Of a DNA stretch of 12,500 nt, positions 9,001-12,500 are shown in pieces. The translations under genes were made by a program, and so were the position numbers. The stretch is from Penaeus vannamei. Taxonomy: Eukaryota > Arthropoda > Malacostraca > Decapoda > Penaeidae. The stretch covers positions 9,138,414 through 9,150,913 of the forward strand of contig NC_091589.1 of the NCBI RefSeq assembly GCF_042767895.1. Reading direction: 5' to 3'. How positions within the stretch are numbered: the first letter of the stretch is position 1; each line of letters starts with the position of its first letter. The notes under the pieces are model-generated. The model was not told where the DNA came from and did not search any database. It saw nothing but the letters and a program-made list of their open reading frames with translations.

Positions 9001-11944
9001 CTCAAAAACTATTGCCGTCATTAGCAGTTGTTAAGAAAGTCAAAGAATAAGGTTGAAGTAGTTTCAGCAATAAGCAGGAAGAAGCATATATTCTTTATAA
9101 AGGTTATACTGCAATATCGAAAAAAAAAAATCAGTTGTACATAACATTATCTTAATCCTTTTCAAAAATGAGTACCTATAAACAGGGTAAGAAATCACAC
9201 AATCTATAAAGCAGTTCAGCCTTACATCAGTCTTATGTATTTGAAAAGTTCAATACAAAGCTGAAGTCAACAATAACTTAGCAAGCTGAAAATAAAGCTC
9301 ATTAAATAAATGGTCTAAGCATATTGCTGAAGATATTTTTTCCCATTTTGTTGAACTGTAGTAGTTATATATCTATATATTACACCCATAGTGTAAGGGG
9401 AATATTGTTCATTGGTATTCAGGCCAAGATTCAAACACGCGTCTTCATTTCAAAAGTCTATTCTTCTAAAGATACATTTAACAGCACCTGAATGTGTTGG
9501 AGACGAACATATGGCCTTGCTTGATGTTAGATACGACGATATGACAGTATGACAGTATGACAGTATGACGGTATGACGCTACGATGGTATGATGTCGTAG
9601 CATCATACCATCATACTGTCATATCATCGTATCTAACATCAAGCAAGGCCATATGTTCGTCTCCAACACATTCAAGTGCTGTTAAATGTACCTTTAGAAG
9701 AATAGACTCTTTTGAAATGAGGACGCGTGTTTGAATCTTGGCCTGAATACCAATGAATAATATTTCCCTTACACTATGGGTGTAATACTATAAAACAAAC
9801 TAATTCAAAGACTGCAAAGACCACTGCTTTTCCATCTACTGTTATATGCATGTGGCATAATTATCCTGAAAGTGATATTTTAGTCAACAACATTTCCCAA
9901 AAGAAATTATACTATTTTCATCTAAATAGAAAATCTTTATTACACAGATACACTAAGCACTTGAAGGTTCACAAAAGAAAGTAACATTAATAAACAGAAA
10001 TGGCATTATAACCATGCACAACAGCATCAATAAGATAAGTCACGCACTCACACATCCGGGAAAGAAAACTTCGGGAGCTTGCAGTGCATCAATCAAGCAT
10101 GCAAACACAAGACATCAATAAGTACTTACGAGATTCAAATATTCCAATTTCTGTGAGTCAGCATGAAGGGAAAAAAAGGAGACAGAGAAATAAGATCAAC
10201 GCCCAACACCAAACAGGAGTAGCATGGTTAAAAATACAAATATGTGCTTTATAATGCCACCAAAGTCACAATCAACTGCAGATACATAAATCACAAGAGA
10301 TAATAACAATATGAATCACAATAAGCAATGTGTGCATTTAATTGCCTATCTACAGAATCAGTATTGTCTAGTGATAAACATGGGAATATGTATCTTATCT
10401 ATATCTTCCATAAATAAAAAAATGAAAACTAATATTTTTAAAGCAAGAAAAACAATTACCAAAATATATACCTCTGTGTATGGTCACATTTATTTTAGAG
10501 AGAGTATTGGTAAACAAAGAAGAAAAGATCCAAGCAGCTGAACCCAGTGCAAAACCAGCAGTCAATATTTTTGGGTAGGAACTTCTTAATAAAAATAAGA
10601 AATGCAAAAACAGGAATGAATACATAAGGTTCATAAATTTTCGGAATATCTCAAGAGTAGGAAGCTCTTAAATTTGCAGGTCTACAAATTTTCTTTCAGT
10701 AAAGTGTGTATTGGTACTGCTTGTTATGTGGTTTGTGGTTAAATGGCTGTACGTAATAGCAGAATCATACTCGTTTCAAAATTTTATCATAGCAGCACTG
10801 GCAGCAGTTGGTATGGCACCAATTTTAACTGCAACATTTCACAAGCTTGCAGATGGACTTTCTAAACTAGCAGTGGTGCAATATCCAGCTTTAAAAAAAA
10901 TAGGGGATGGCTTGTCAGCAATACTATTTATGTAATGAAAGTGGATGTGCACCCAAGAGTGCAAATGGAACTATGAACAGAATAAAAGTCAGTTGTACCT
11001 GAACAAATGATGCTTTGGCTGGCAGGTGCTTGGCCAGGAATAGTTGAAATTATGTTTAAGTACCAATTTTCAATGCTTTTGTTTCTGCAAAAATAATCAG
11101 CCGCACCATTTATACTGGTGGCTGTATGAGATAGTGACATTAGTGCTATATCAATGTATCAAAGTTATCATTACCTTTACAAATATATACTTTCAATGCA
11201 AAGACTCAAAAATTTCTGAGGTATGACTGCACTGCTACAAAGAGGCTGCACATGTAATACGTAACTTGCTATGTATACGACATGGGCCATAGTAATCTAC
11301 TAATCCTTACTCAAACAGTGTTTTCTATTTACCACAAAATCTCTCCAAGATTCTACAAAATCGTGACTATTACAGGCTTTGTGTATTTTTGCAAATCACA
11401 TTGCACAAGCCATATTTTCCATCCTTTCCATAGCAGAATAAGAGACCAAATCACCTTTGATAAATAATTTTTTCTGTTAAATAAAACTGAACAGGCCAAT
11501 GAGTTCAGAGAATATTGGGTGTAAATCCCGCAGTAATTATACATGTCCAATCATATTTACCACACTTAAAGTAATCAAGCTTTACTGGATAGCAAGTAAC
11601 TCACCATTTTTTTTTTCTTAGAAATTGATCATCTTAACTCACACACATCTTAATTAAATCAATACAGAAGAAGAAGAAGAAGAAGAAGAAGAAAAAAAAC
11701 ATTTAAAACAAAAGATAAAAAAGTAAACCTATCAAAAAAAAATAAGCAAACAAGAAGATACCCTCAATGGGACTCAAGGGAAACTGACCAGAGGTGATGG
11801 GTCAGACTTTTGGCTGGTGGTGTCGTCCCCTTGGCTGACTGTGTCCGAGCGTTCGCTGCGTGTCGATGACTCGCTGCTTCCTCGCTCGCGGCTTCCCATT
11901 TCAGTTCCCGTTGAAGCCCTCTTCCTTGGCCCTTCACCAGATTG
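1..11944 (-). CDS. CARMIL: CARMIL (capping protein, Arp2/3 and myosin-I linker), partial 3' half, 12 exons
   Basis: The coding sequence is the join, on the minus strand, of 11789-11944, 10130-10150, 8002-8071, 7315-7584, 5181-5270, 4181-4406, 3683-3709, 2472-2702, 2098-2210, 1731-1876, 1388-1568 and 1-58. Every proposed intron has GT-AG ends and all splice phases agree, giving about 529 codons without a stop. CARMIL proteins bind actin capping protein at the leading edge and allosterically weaken its hold on filament barbed ends. They are built of an N-terminal PH-like fold, leucine-rich repeats, a helical dimerisation domain, and a disordered tail with CPI and CSI motifs and a proline-rich end. 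Only the disordered tail is here, and both ends of the gene are outside the window. CPI sits at window residues 219-235 and CSI at 254-259. The identity rests on the CPI/CSI pair and the upstream SKRKS stretch, recognised from memory. The two most upstream exons are less certain than the other ten. Confidence 0.9.
59..1387 (-). other. CARMIL intron of 1.3 kb
   Basis: The donor is GTATTG and the acceptor GGGCTCTCTCCAG. It is AT-rich with a GTGA microsatellite at 207-227, followed by related degenerate GAAT repeats to about 270. No exon or RNA gene was recognised in it. Confidence 0.82.
207..227. repeat. (GTGA)n tetranucleotide microsatellite
   Basis: There are about five perfect GTGA units, followed by imperfect GAAT/GGAT units to about base 270. 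It lies in the last CARMIL intron in the window. Confidence 0.92.
1388..1568 (-). CDS. CARMIL: CARMIL exon, Ser/Arg/Lys-rich tail
   Basis: The exon is 181 nt, entering in phase 0 and leaving in phase 1. It encodes DEDKDRDERKENPSSSLLAG, then VRLRSTGLADSLKSPTNGF and a Gly/Ser/Asn-rich end finishing DSVIENAG. The opening is a dense run of alternating acidic and basic residues. Two similar Leu/Ser patches (SSLLAGVRLRS and GLADSLKSP) follow. The acceptor is ATCCCACAG and the donor GCAG|GTATTG. The frame can read on into the intron toward the CACAG upstream, but the acceptor at 1569-1570 gives the only junction that fits the preceding exon. Confidence 0.88.
1569..1730 (-). other. CARMIL short intron, UG-rich in the RNA
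   Basis: The intron is 162 bp with donor GTAAGC and acceptor ATCCCACAG. Its plus strand holds CA-rich and alternating purine-pyrimidine sequence (1625-1710), which reads as UG-rich RNA. Confidence 0.9.
1731..1876 (-). CDS. CARMIL: CARMIL exon with a conserved-looking amphipathic island
   Basis: The exon is 146 nt, entering in phase 1 and leaving in phase 0. It begins KSRSEEDGKEDSPPRKV, continues with an unusually ordered stretch, GLPKFGMGIGGNILAEMK followed by MMQEKR, and ends TSVLPK. The stretch has the look of a short glycine-bearing hydrophobic motif followed by a charged helix, unlike the polar sequence around it. That suggests a binding motif or a membrane-active helix in the disordered tail. 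I cannot name a family motif for it. The acceptor is CTCTCCCAATCAG with a good pyrimidine tract, and the donor is AAAG|GTAAGC. Confidence 0.9.
2098..2210 (-). CDS. CARMIL: CARMIL exon, basic/Ser tail segment
   Basis: The exon is 113 nt, entering in phase 2 and leaving in phase 1. It encodes RSVTSLIGRRANEPMLKR, then SPDMSARKASTSSNISSMD. The basic residues before Ser/Thr (RRAN, ARKAS) look like possible basophilic kinase or 14-3-3 sites, which is inference. The donor is taken as GGATG|GTTTGT because that alone keeps the frame into the next exon. The stronger-looking GTAAAC four bases further on would put the next exon out of frame. The acceptor is AATTAG with a modest pyrimidine tract. This is the least canonical pair of splice sites in the chain. 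Confidence 0.83.
2211..2471 (-). other. CARMIL intron of 261 bp
   Basis: The donor is GTAACT and the acceptor TTCAATTAG. The sequence is AT-rich with nothing else visible. Confidence 0.88.
2472..2702 (-). CDS. CARMIL: CARMIL exon, Ser/Arg tail with an acidic cluster
   Basis: The exon is 231 nt, phase 2 to phase 2. It encodes about 77 residues beginning PRLLKYGSTSSVESS. The middle is a run of Ser, Arg and Asp (SLTRSDSLARSESDVTRES), then PRPRTKSR, and then a strongly acidic cluster, EEEDEMEDEDQ. The composition is that of a disordered polyampholyte with many possible kinase sites. The acceptor is CTTTACAG and the donor AAGAG|GTAACT. GC content rises sharply against the flanking introns, supporting coding. 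The exon length keeps the frame if skipped. It belongs to the region between the CSI motif and the proline-rich end in CARMIL. No binding partner is assigned. Confidence 0.9.
2703..3682 (-). other. CARMIL intron of 980 bp
   Basis: The donor is GTAAGT and the acceptor CCCTTTACAG. This is AT-rich sequence with short CA/CT-rich patches around 3090-3240. No other feature was recognised. Confidence 0.85.
3683..3709 (-). CDS. CARMIL: CARMIL 27-nt microexon (QTGVSQDS)
   Basis: The exon is 27 nt, phase 2 to phase 2. It encodes QTGVSQDS, plus split codons that give Ser at the upstream junction and His at the downstream one. The donor CTCA|GTAAGT is strong; the acceptor is TATTTAAAG. Only this reading frame is open, and it agrees with both neighbours. 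Skipping joins the CPI/CSI exon directly to the acidic tail exon in frame, removing nine residues just after CSI. The intron just upstream in the RNA is strongly CU-rich, an arrangement known for exons controlled by polypyrimidine-tract-binding proteins. Such control here is inference. Confidence 0.82.
3710..4180 (-). other. CARMIL intron of 471 bp, mostly CU-rich in the RNA
   Basis: The donor is GTTAGT and the acceptor TTTAAAG. About two thirds of the intron is the polypurine tract at 3790-4100, seen as CU in the transcript. It sits between the CPI exon and the 27-nt microexon. Confidence 0.88.
3790..4100 (+). repeat. 300-bp polypurine (GA) tract with a 23-bp minisatellite
   Basis: The tract is almost uninterrupted purine, grading from AAGAGAAG-type sequence into repeats of a 23-bp unit. 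The unit contains AGGCAAGAGAGAG, and one copy is expanded to 32 bp. The transcribed RNA is rich in CUCUCU. Confidence 0.95.
4181..4406 (-). CDS. CARMIL: CARMIL exon with the capping-protein-binding CPI and CSI motifs
   Basis: The exon is 226 nt, entering after one base of a codon and leaving after two. It is the functional core of the protein's capping-protein-binding region. Residues 16-32 of the exon read LQHLGKARPRRVKTRAP and fit the CPI consensus LxHxTxxRPK(6x)P at every fixed position except the Thr, which is Gly, and with Arg for the Lys. Eighteen residues later comes EGVDTFF, which matches the GVDxFF core of the CSI motif of CARMIL proteins. The stretch between them is basic, then acidic. 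In the family these motifs wrap around capping protein and promote its release from barbed ends. The acceptor is CAAACAG and the donor ACAG|GTTAGT. Skipping this exon would shift the frame. Confidence 0.95.
4237..4257 (-). other. CARMIL: CSI motif core (EGVDTFF)
   Basis: The GVDxFF core of the CARMIL-specific interaction motif lies at the expected distance C-terminal to CPI. The lysine-rich residues I would expect after it are replaced by RPGS. Confidence 0.85.
4309..4359 (-). other. CARMIL: CPI motif codons
   Basis: These codons encode L-x-H-x-G-x-x-R-P-R, six residues, then P. They match the capping-protein-interaction consensus, with Gly replacing the usual Thr and Arg replacing Lys. Confidence 0.92.
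4407..5180 (-). other. CARMIL intron of 774 bp with a G-rich block
   Basis: The donor is GTAGGC and the acceptor GTCAAACAG. It contains the G-rich repeat block at 4746-4910; the rest is A-rich sequence. Confidence 0.85.
4746..4910 (+). repeat. G-rich tandem block, quadruplex-prone on the plus strand
   Basis: An 11-base G run (4755-4765) leads into three 13-bp units of the form GTGAGAGGTGGGG (4765-4803). After that comes degenerate GGGTGT/GGGTGG sequence to about 4910. Many G runs of three or more are closely spaced on the template strand of CARMIL. The RNA made from it is C-rich. Confidence 0.9.
5181..5270 (-). CDS. CARMIL: CARMIL exon immediately before the CPI exon
   Basis: The exon is 90 nt, phase 1 to phase 1, and encodes about 30 residues beginning IISGLTEVDSSQSRR and ending SVTLPNYSKEK. 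The acceptor is TTTTCAG and the donor AAAGG|GTAGGC. It is polar with a few hydrophobics, and the sequence continues straight into the acidic lead-in of the CPI motif (KEKAESLDSVSELP). Symmetrical length means it could be skipped without a frameshift. No partner motif is recognised. The assignment rests on phase agreement and good splice sites. Confidence 0.87.
5271..7314 (-). other. CARMIL intron of 2.0 kb
   Basis: The donor is GTACGT and the acceptor TATGTTTTCAG. This is AT-rich sequence in which no further exon, RNA gene or large repeat is visible. A slightly more GC-rich patch at about 6440-6560 carries no open frame with splice sites. Confidence 0.7.
7315..7584 (-). CDS. CARMIL: CARMIL exon, Ser-rich linker before the capping-protein-binding region
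   Basis: The exon is 270 nt, phase 1 to phase 1, and encodes about 90 residues beginning DYADIQAALKHRTSVSRSS and ending SHSKHMST. A short, possibly helical start (YADIQAALKHR) is followed by low-complexity sequence with many Ser, Asp and Glu and few core hydrophobics. It is therefore probably a disordered linker between the helical domain and the capping-protein-binding region. The acceptor is TTCTTCCAG and the donor ACGG|GTACGT. Because it is symmetrical, skipping it would shorten the linker by 90 residues and keep the frame. Its identity as CARMIL comes from phase continuity with both neighbours, not from recognised sequence. Confidence 0.88.
7585..8001 (-). other. CARMIL intron of 417 bp
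   Basis: The donor is GTGAGT and the acceptor CTTCCAG. The sequence is AT-rich with nothing else recognisable. Confidence 0.85.
8002..8071 (-). CDS. CARMIL: CARMIL exon, conserved basic SKRKS...LRP stretch
   Basis: The exon is 70 nt, starting in phase 0 and ending in phase 1. It encodes ATPQLASKRKSLHGRKLRP followed by QSVV. The run SKRKSxHxRxLRP matches, from memory, the basic segment that follows the helical dimerisation domain of vertebrate CARMIL proteins. This is one of the two best identity markers in the window. The donor TAG|GTGAGT is strong, and the acceptor TTATAG is acceptable. The basic charge suits contact with acidic membrane lipid or intramolecular contacts, which is inference. 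The last base G joins the next exon's AT to make Asp, giving SVVDYADIQ across the junction. Confidence 0.9.
9380..9785. mobile_element. Foldback MITE-like element, 406 bp, TA target duplication
   Basis: Two arms, 9380-9584 and 9595-9785, are reverse complements of each other around a 10-nt loop. In the outer 168 bp I count about six substitutions and one 2-nt indel, roughly 95 percent identity. The termini read TTACACCC...GGGTGTAA, and each end is flanked by TA (9378-9379 and 9786-9787), which suggests TA target-site duplication. There is no open frame for a transposase, so this is a non-autonomous foldback element. Tc1/mariner-type mobilisation is inferred from the TA alone. The inner arms contain an 8-bp tandem motif present five times on the left and three times on the right. 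In the CARMIL pre-mRNA the element would fold into a long double-stranded hairpin. Confidence 0.85.
9540..9579 (+). repeat. Five tandem copies of an 8-bp unit (TATGACAG-like)
   Basis: The units are TATGACAG three times, then TATGACGG and TATGACGC. They lie in the inner left arm of the foldback element. The right arm has only three corresponding units, so the array changed copy number after the arms formed. Confidence 0.9.
10130..10150 (-). CDS. CARMIL: CARMIL 21-nt microexon (KLEYLNL)
   Basis: The exon is 21 nt and encodes KLEYLNL in phase 0 at both ends, matching its phase-0 neighbours. The splice signals are stronger than for most exons here. The acceptor carries a tract of about 25 nt that is almost all pyrimidine, a CTGAC branch-point-like sequence and CACAG, and the donor is CTC|GTAAGT. 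At this length it is probably an alternatively included exon, adding one aliphatic/aromatic turn to an otherwise polar region. The sequence resembles a leucine-rich-repeat strand, but its position after the Ser-rich exon makes that likely to be coincidence. Transcript evidence would be needed to prove it is used. Confidence 0.6.
10480..10935 (+). CDS. Candidate nested two-exon gene for a small membrane protein of unknown family
   Basis: I do not recognise this gene. An ATG at 10480 opens 31 codons plus two bases (10480-10574), with a possible donor GG|GTAGGA. A possible acceptor TTTGCAG at 10679 leads into 10680-10935, which continues in frame to a TAA at 10933-10935. Spliced this way the product is 116 residues. 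It has a charged N-terminus (NKEEKIQAAEPSAKPAV), a hydrophobic segment near residues 40-58 (LVLLVMWFVVKWLYVIA), and a second near 65-84 rich in Ala and Ile. An amphipathic C-terminus (HKLADGLSKL, LKKIGDGLSAI) follows. Alanine is mostly GCA in the second exon, giving it a coding texture unlike the surrounding AT-rich sequence. An AATAAA follows 46 bases after the stop. The gene is antisense inside a CARMIL intron. It could instead be a decayed gene or transposon fragment, because without splicing the first frame stops at 10575-10577. Confidence 0.4.
10575..10679 (+). other. Proposed 105-bp intron of the nested plus-strand gene
   Basis: The ends are GTAGGA and TTTGCAG. Removing it joins the two open frames in phase (GG|G). 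The pyrimidine tract before the acceptor is weak, so the intron is a hypothesis. Confidence 0.35.
10981..10986 (+). promoter_or_regulatory. AATAAA polyadenylation signal for the nested candidate gene
   Basis: A canonical hexamer lies 46 bases past the TAA at 10935 and is followed by GT-rich sequence. It is consistent with a short 3' UTR, but AATAAA is common by chance in AT-rich DNA. Confidence 0.4.
11666..11692. repeat. (GAA)n trinucleotide microsatellite
   Basis: There are about nine uninterrupted GAA units followed by an A-run, within the intron between the 52-codon exon and the 21-nt microexon. On the transcribed RNA it reads UUC repeats, so it is pyrimidine-rich. Confidence 0.95.
11789..11944 (-). 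CDS. CARMIL: CARMIL exon, Ser/Arg-rich 52-codon cassette
   Basis: The exon is 156 nt, begins and ends in phase 0, and encodes 52 residues from QSGEGPRKR to KSDPSPL. It is dominated by Ser, Arg, Thr, Asp and Glu and lacks hydrophobic core residues, so it is probably disordered and rich in phosphorylation sites. The acceptor is a good pyrimidine tract ending TTACAG, and the donor is CTG|GTCAGT. The GC content is clearly higher than in the flanking introns, which supports coding. I do not recognise this segment in other CARMIL proteins. Its phase fits the next exons directly, so it can be joined to the 21-nt microexon or straight to the exon at 8002-8071. It could be a lineage-specific or alternatively spliced insertion. 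Membership of a different minus-strand gene is not excluded. Confidence 0.75.
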
Positions 11945-12500
11945 CTGTAAGGAAACATATTTCTGTCCTGACCTTCTGAAGTGAATGTTATGTGTGGTTA
12001 TAGTAATCAATGATTTAAATCGGTAATATATAAATCATATTTAAAAACACCAAGAAATACTGAAAATAATGAAGTAAAGTATTTGCATAAGGTCTAAGAG
12101 GATAAATAGAAAAAAAGGTAATTCCTTTCAAAATTTACAAGGTATAATGAAAGAAATTAAATCTGGGTCATTCTCATATCTCTACAGAATATAGCTACAA
12201 AGAAATGACAGGGGGGAAAATGCAAAGATTCCTTACAGGCAGAGAGAAAGGAAATAAGTAAATAGAAAAACAAGAATGCCTGGAGTCTTCTTTCCTTCTT
12301 TTTGACAACCAAATTAAAGAAGCCCTGCTCCAAGTGTCTCTAAAATCATTAGAATGAAGCCACTGCCACTTTGTCAATAAAACTATGACATCTTTTAATA
12401 TTCTAGTGAGTGAATAAAAAAGTTAGCATATATACCTACAAGATCAGCTACTAATCATTTGCATTTCAGAACATTTGTAATATGATGAGCGGTAGTACCC
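11945..12500 (-). other. Upstream intron of the CARMIL gene, to window edge
   Basis: This is AT-rich sequence upstream (in transcription) of the exon ending at 11944. The acceptor reads TTTCCTTACAG on the minus strand. No leucine-rich-repeat or helical-domain exon could be recognised in it. A short open stretch at 12195-12377 on the minus strand lacks convincing splice sites. Confidence 0.6.

Larger units (their letters stand above)
8072..10129 (-). other. CARMIL intron of 2.1 kb containing a foldback element
   Basis: The donor is GTAAGT at the high end and the acceptor is GTTATAG at 8072-8073. The main content is the 406-bp inverted repeat at 9380-9785. The rest is AT-rich. A short stretch at 8837-8936 has a slightly coding look but poor splice sites and is not called. 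Confidence 0.75.
10151..11788 (-). other. CARMIL intron of 1.6 kb hosting a possible antisense gene
   Basis: The intron runs from donor GTCAGT at the high end to an acceptor at 10151-10152. That acceptor has a long pyrimidine tract, a CTGAC branch-point-like sequence and a CACAG end. The low part holds the candidate plus-strand two-exon gene (10480-10935) and its AATAAA. The stretch 11000-11660 is AT-rich with nothing recognisable, and the GAA microsatellite is at 11666-11692. Confidence 0.6.

Noticed and set aside
10395..10634. Minus-strand frame containing LTAGFALGSAAWIFSSLF
   Set aside because: It lies opposite the plus-strand candidate exon, has no splice signals that fit the CARMIL phases, and is explained as the antisense shadow of Ala/Pro-rich codons.
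12195..12377. Minus-strand frame that might be an upstream CARMIL exon
   Set aside because: No clear acceptor or donor gives a phase compatible with the exon at 11789-11944, and the residues resemble no CARMIL region I know.
1..12500. CRISPR arrays, bacterial operons, tRNA or rRNA genes
   Set aside because: No evenly spaced direct repeats with unique spacers, no ribosome-binding-site-led frames and no cloverleaf were seen. The intron structure shows animal nuclear DNA.

Overview
This is a stretch of animal nuclear DNA. It is AT-rich and full of simple repeats, with short exons bounded by GT/AG splice sites and separated by introns of about 160 bases to several kilobases. The encoded protein is recognisably CARMIL, the leucine-rich-repeat regulator of actin capping protein, but the tail looks diverged from the vertebrate proteins I remember. 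An arthropod is my best guess and a decapod crustacean is plausible. That placement is inference, based on genome texture rather than any diagnostic marker.

The main content is the 3' half of one CARMIL gene on the minus strand, running off the low-coordinate end of the window. Reading from high to low coordinates, I assign twelve exons: 11789-11944, 10130-10150, 8002-8071, 7315-7584, 5181-5270, 4181-4406, 3683-3709, 2472-2702, 2098-2210, 1731-1876, 1388-1568 and 1-58 (continuing outside). Every junction joins in frame, giving about 529 codons with no stop. The exon at 4181-4406 carries the capping-protein-interaction (CPI) motif and the CARMIL-specific-interaction (CSI) motif. The exon at 8002-8071 carries the basic SKRKS...LRP stretch that I remember from the segment before the capping-protein-binding region. 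Downstream lies a long Ser/Arg/Asp/Glu-rich, probably disordered tail that ends in a proline-rich segment at the window edge. The leucine-rich repeats and helical dimerisation domain must lie beyond base 12500.

The introns hold several other features. There is a 406-bp near-perfect foldback element flanked by TA (9380-9785). A 300-bp polypurine tract, which is CU-rich in the transcript, lies just upstream of a 27-nt microexon (3790-4100). There is also a G-rich, quadruplex-prone block (4746-4910) and several microsatellites.

Nested inside a CARMIL intron on the plus strand (10480-10935, poly(A) signal at 10981) is a possible compact two-exon gene. It would encode a 116-residue protein with two predicted membrane segments, and I recognise no family for it.

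Two microexons (21 and 27 nt) and six frame-neutral exons suggest that the disordered part of this CARMIL is heavily alternatively spliced.
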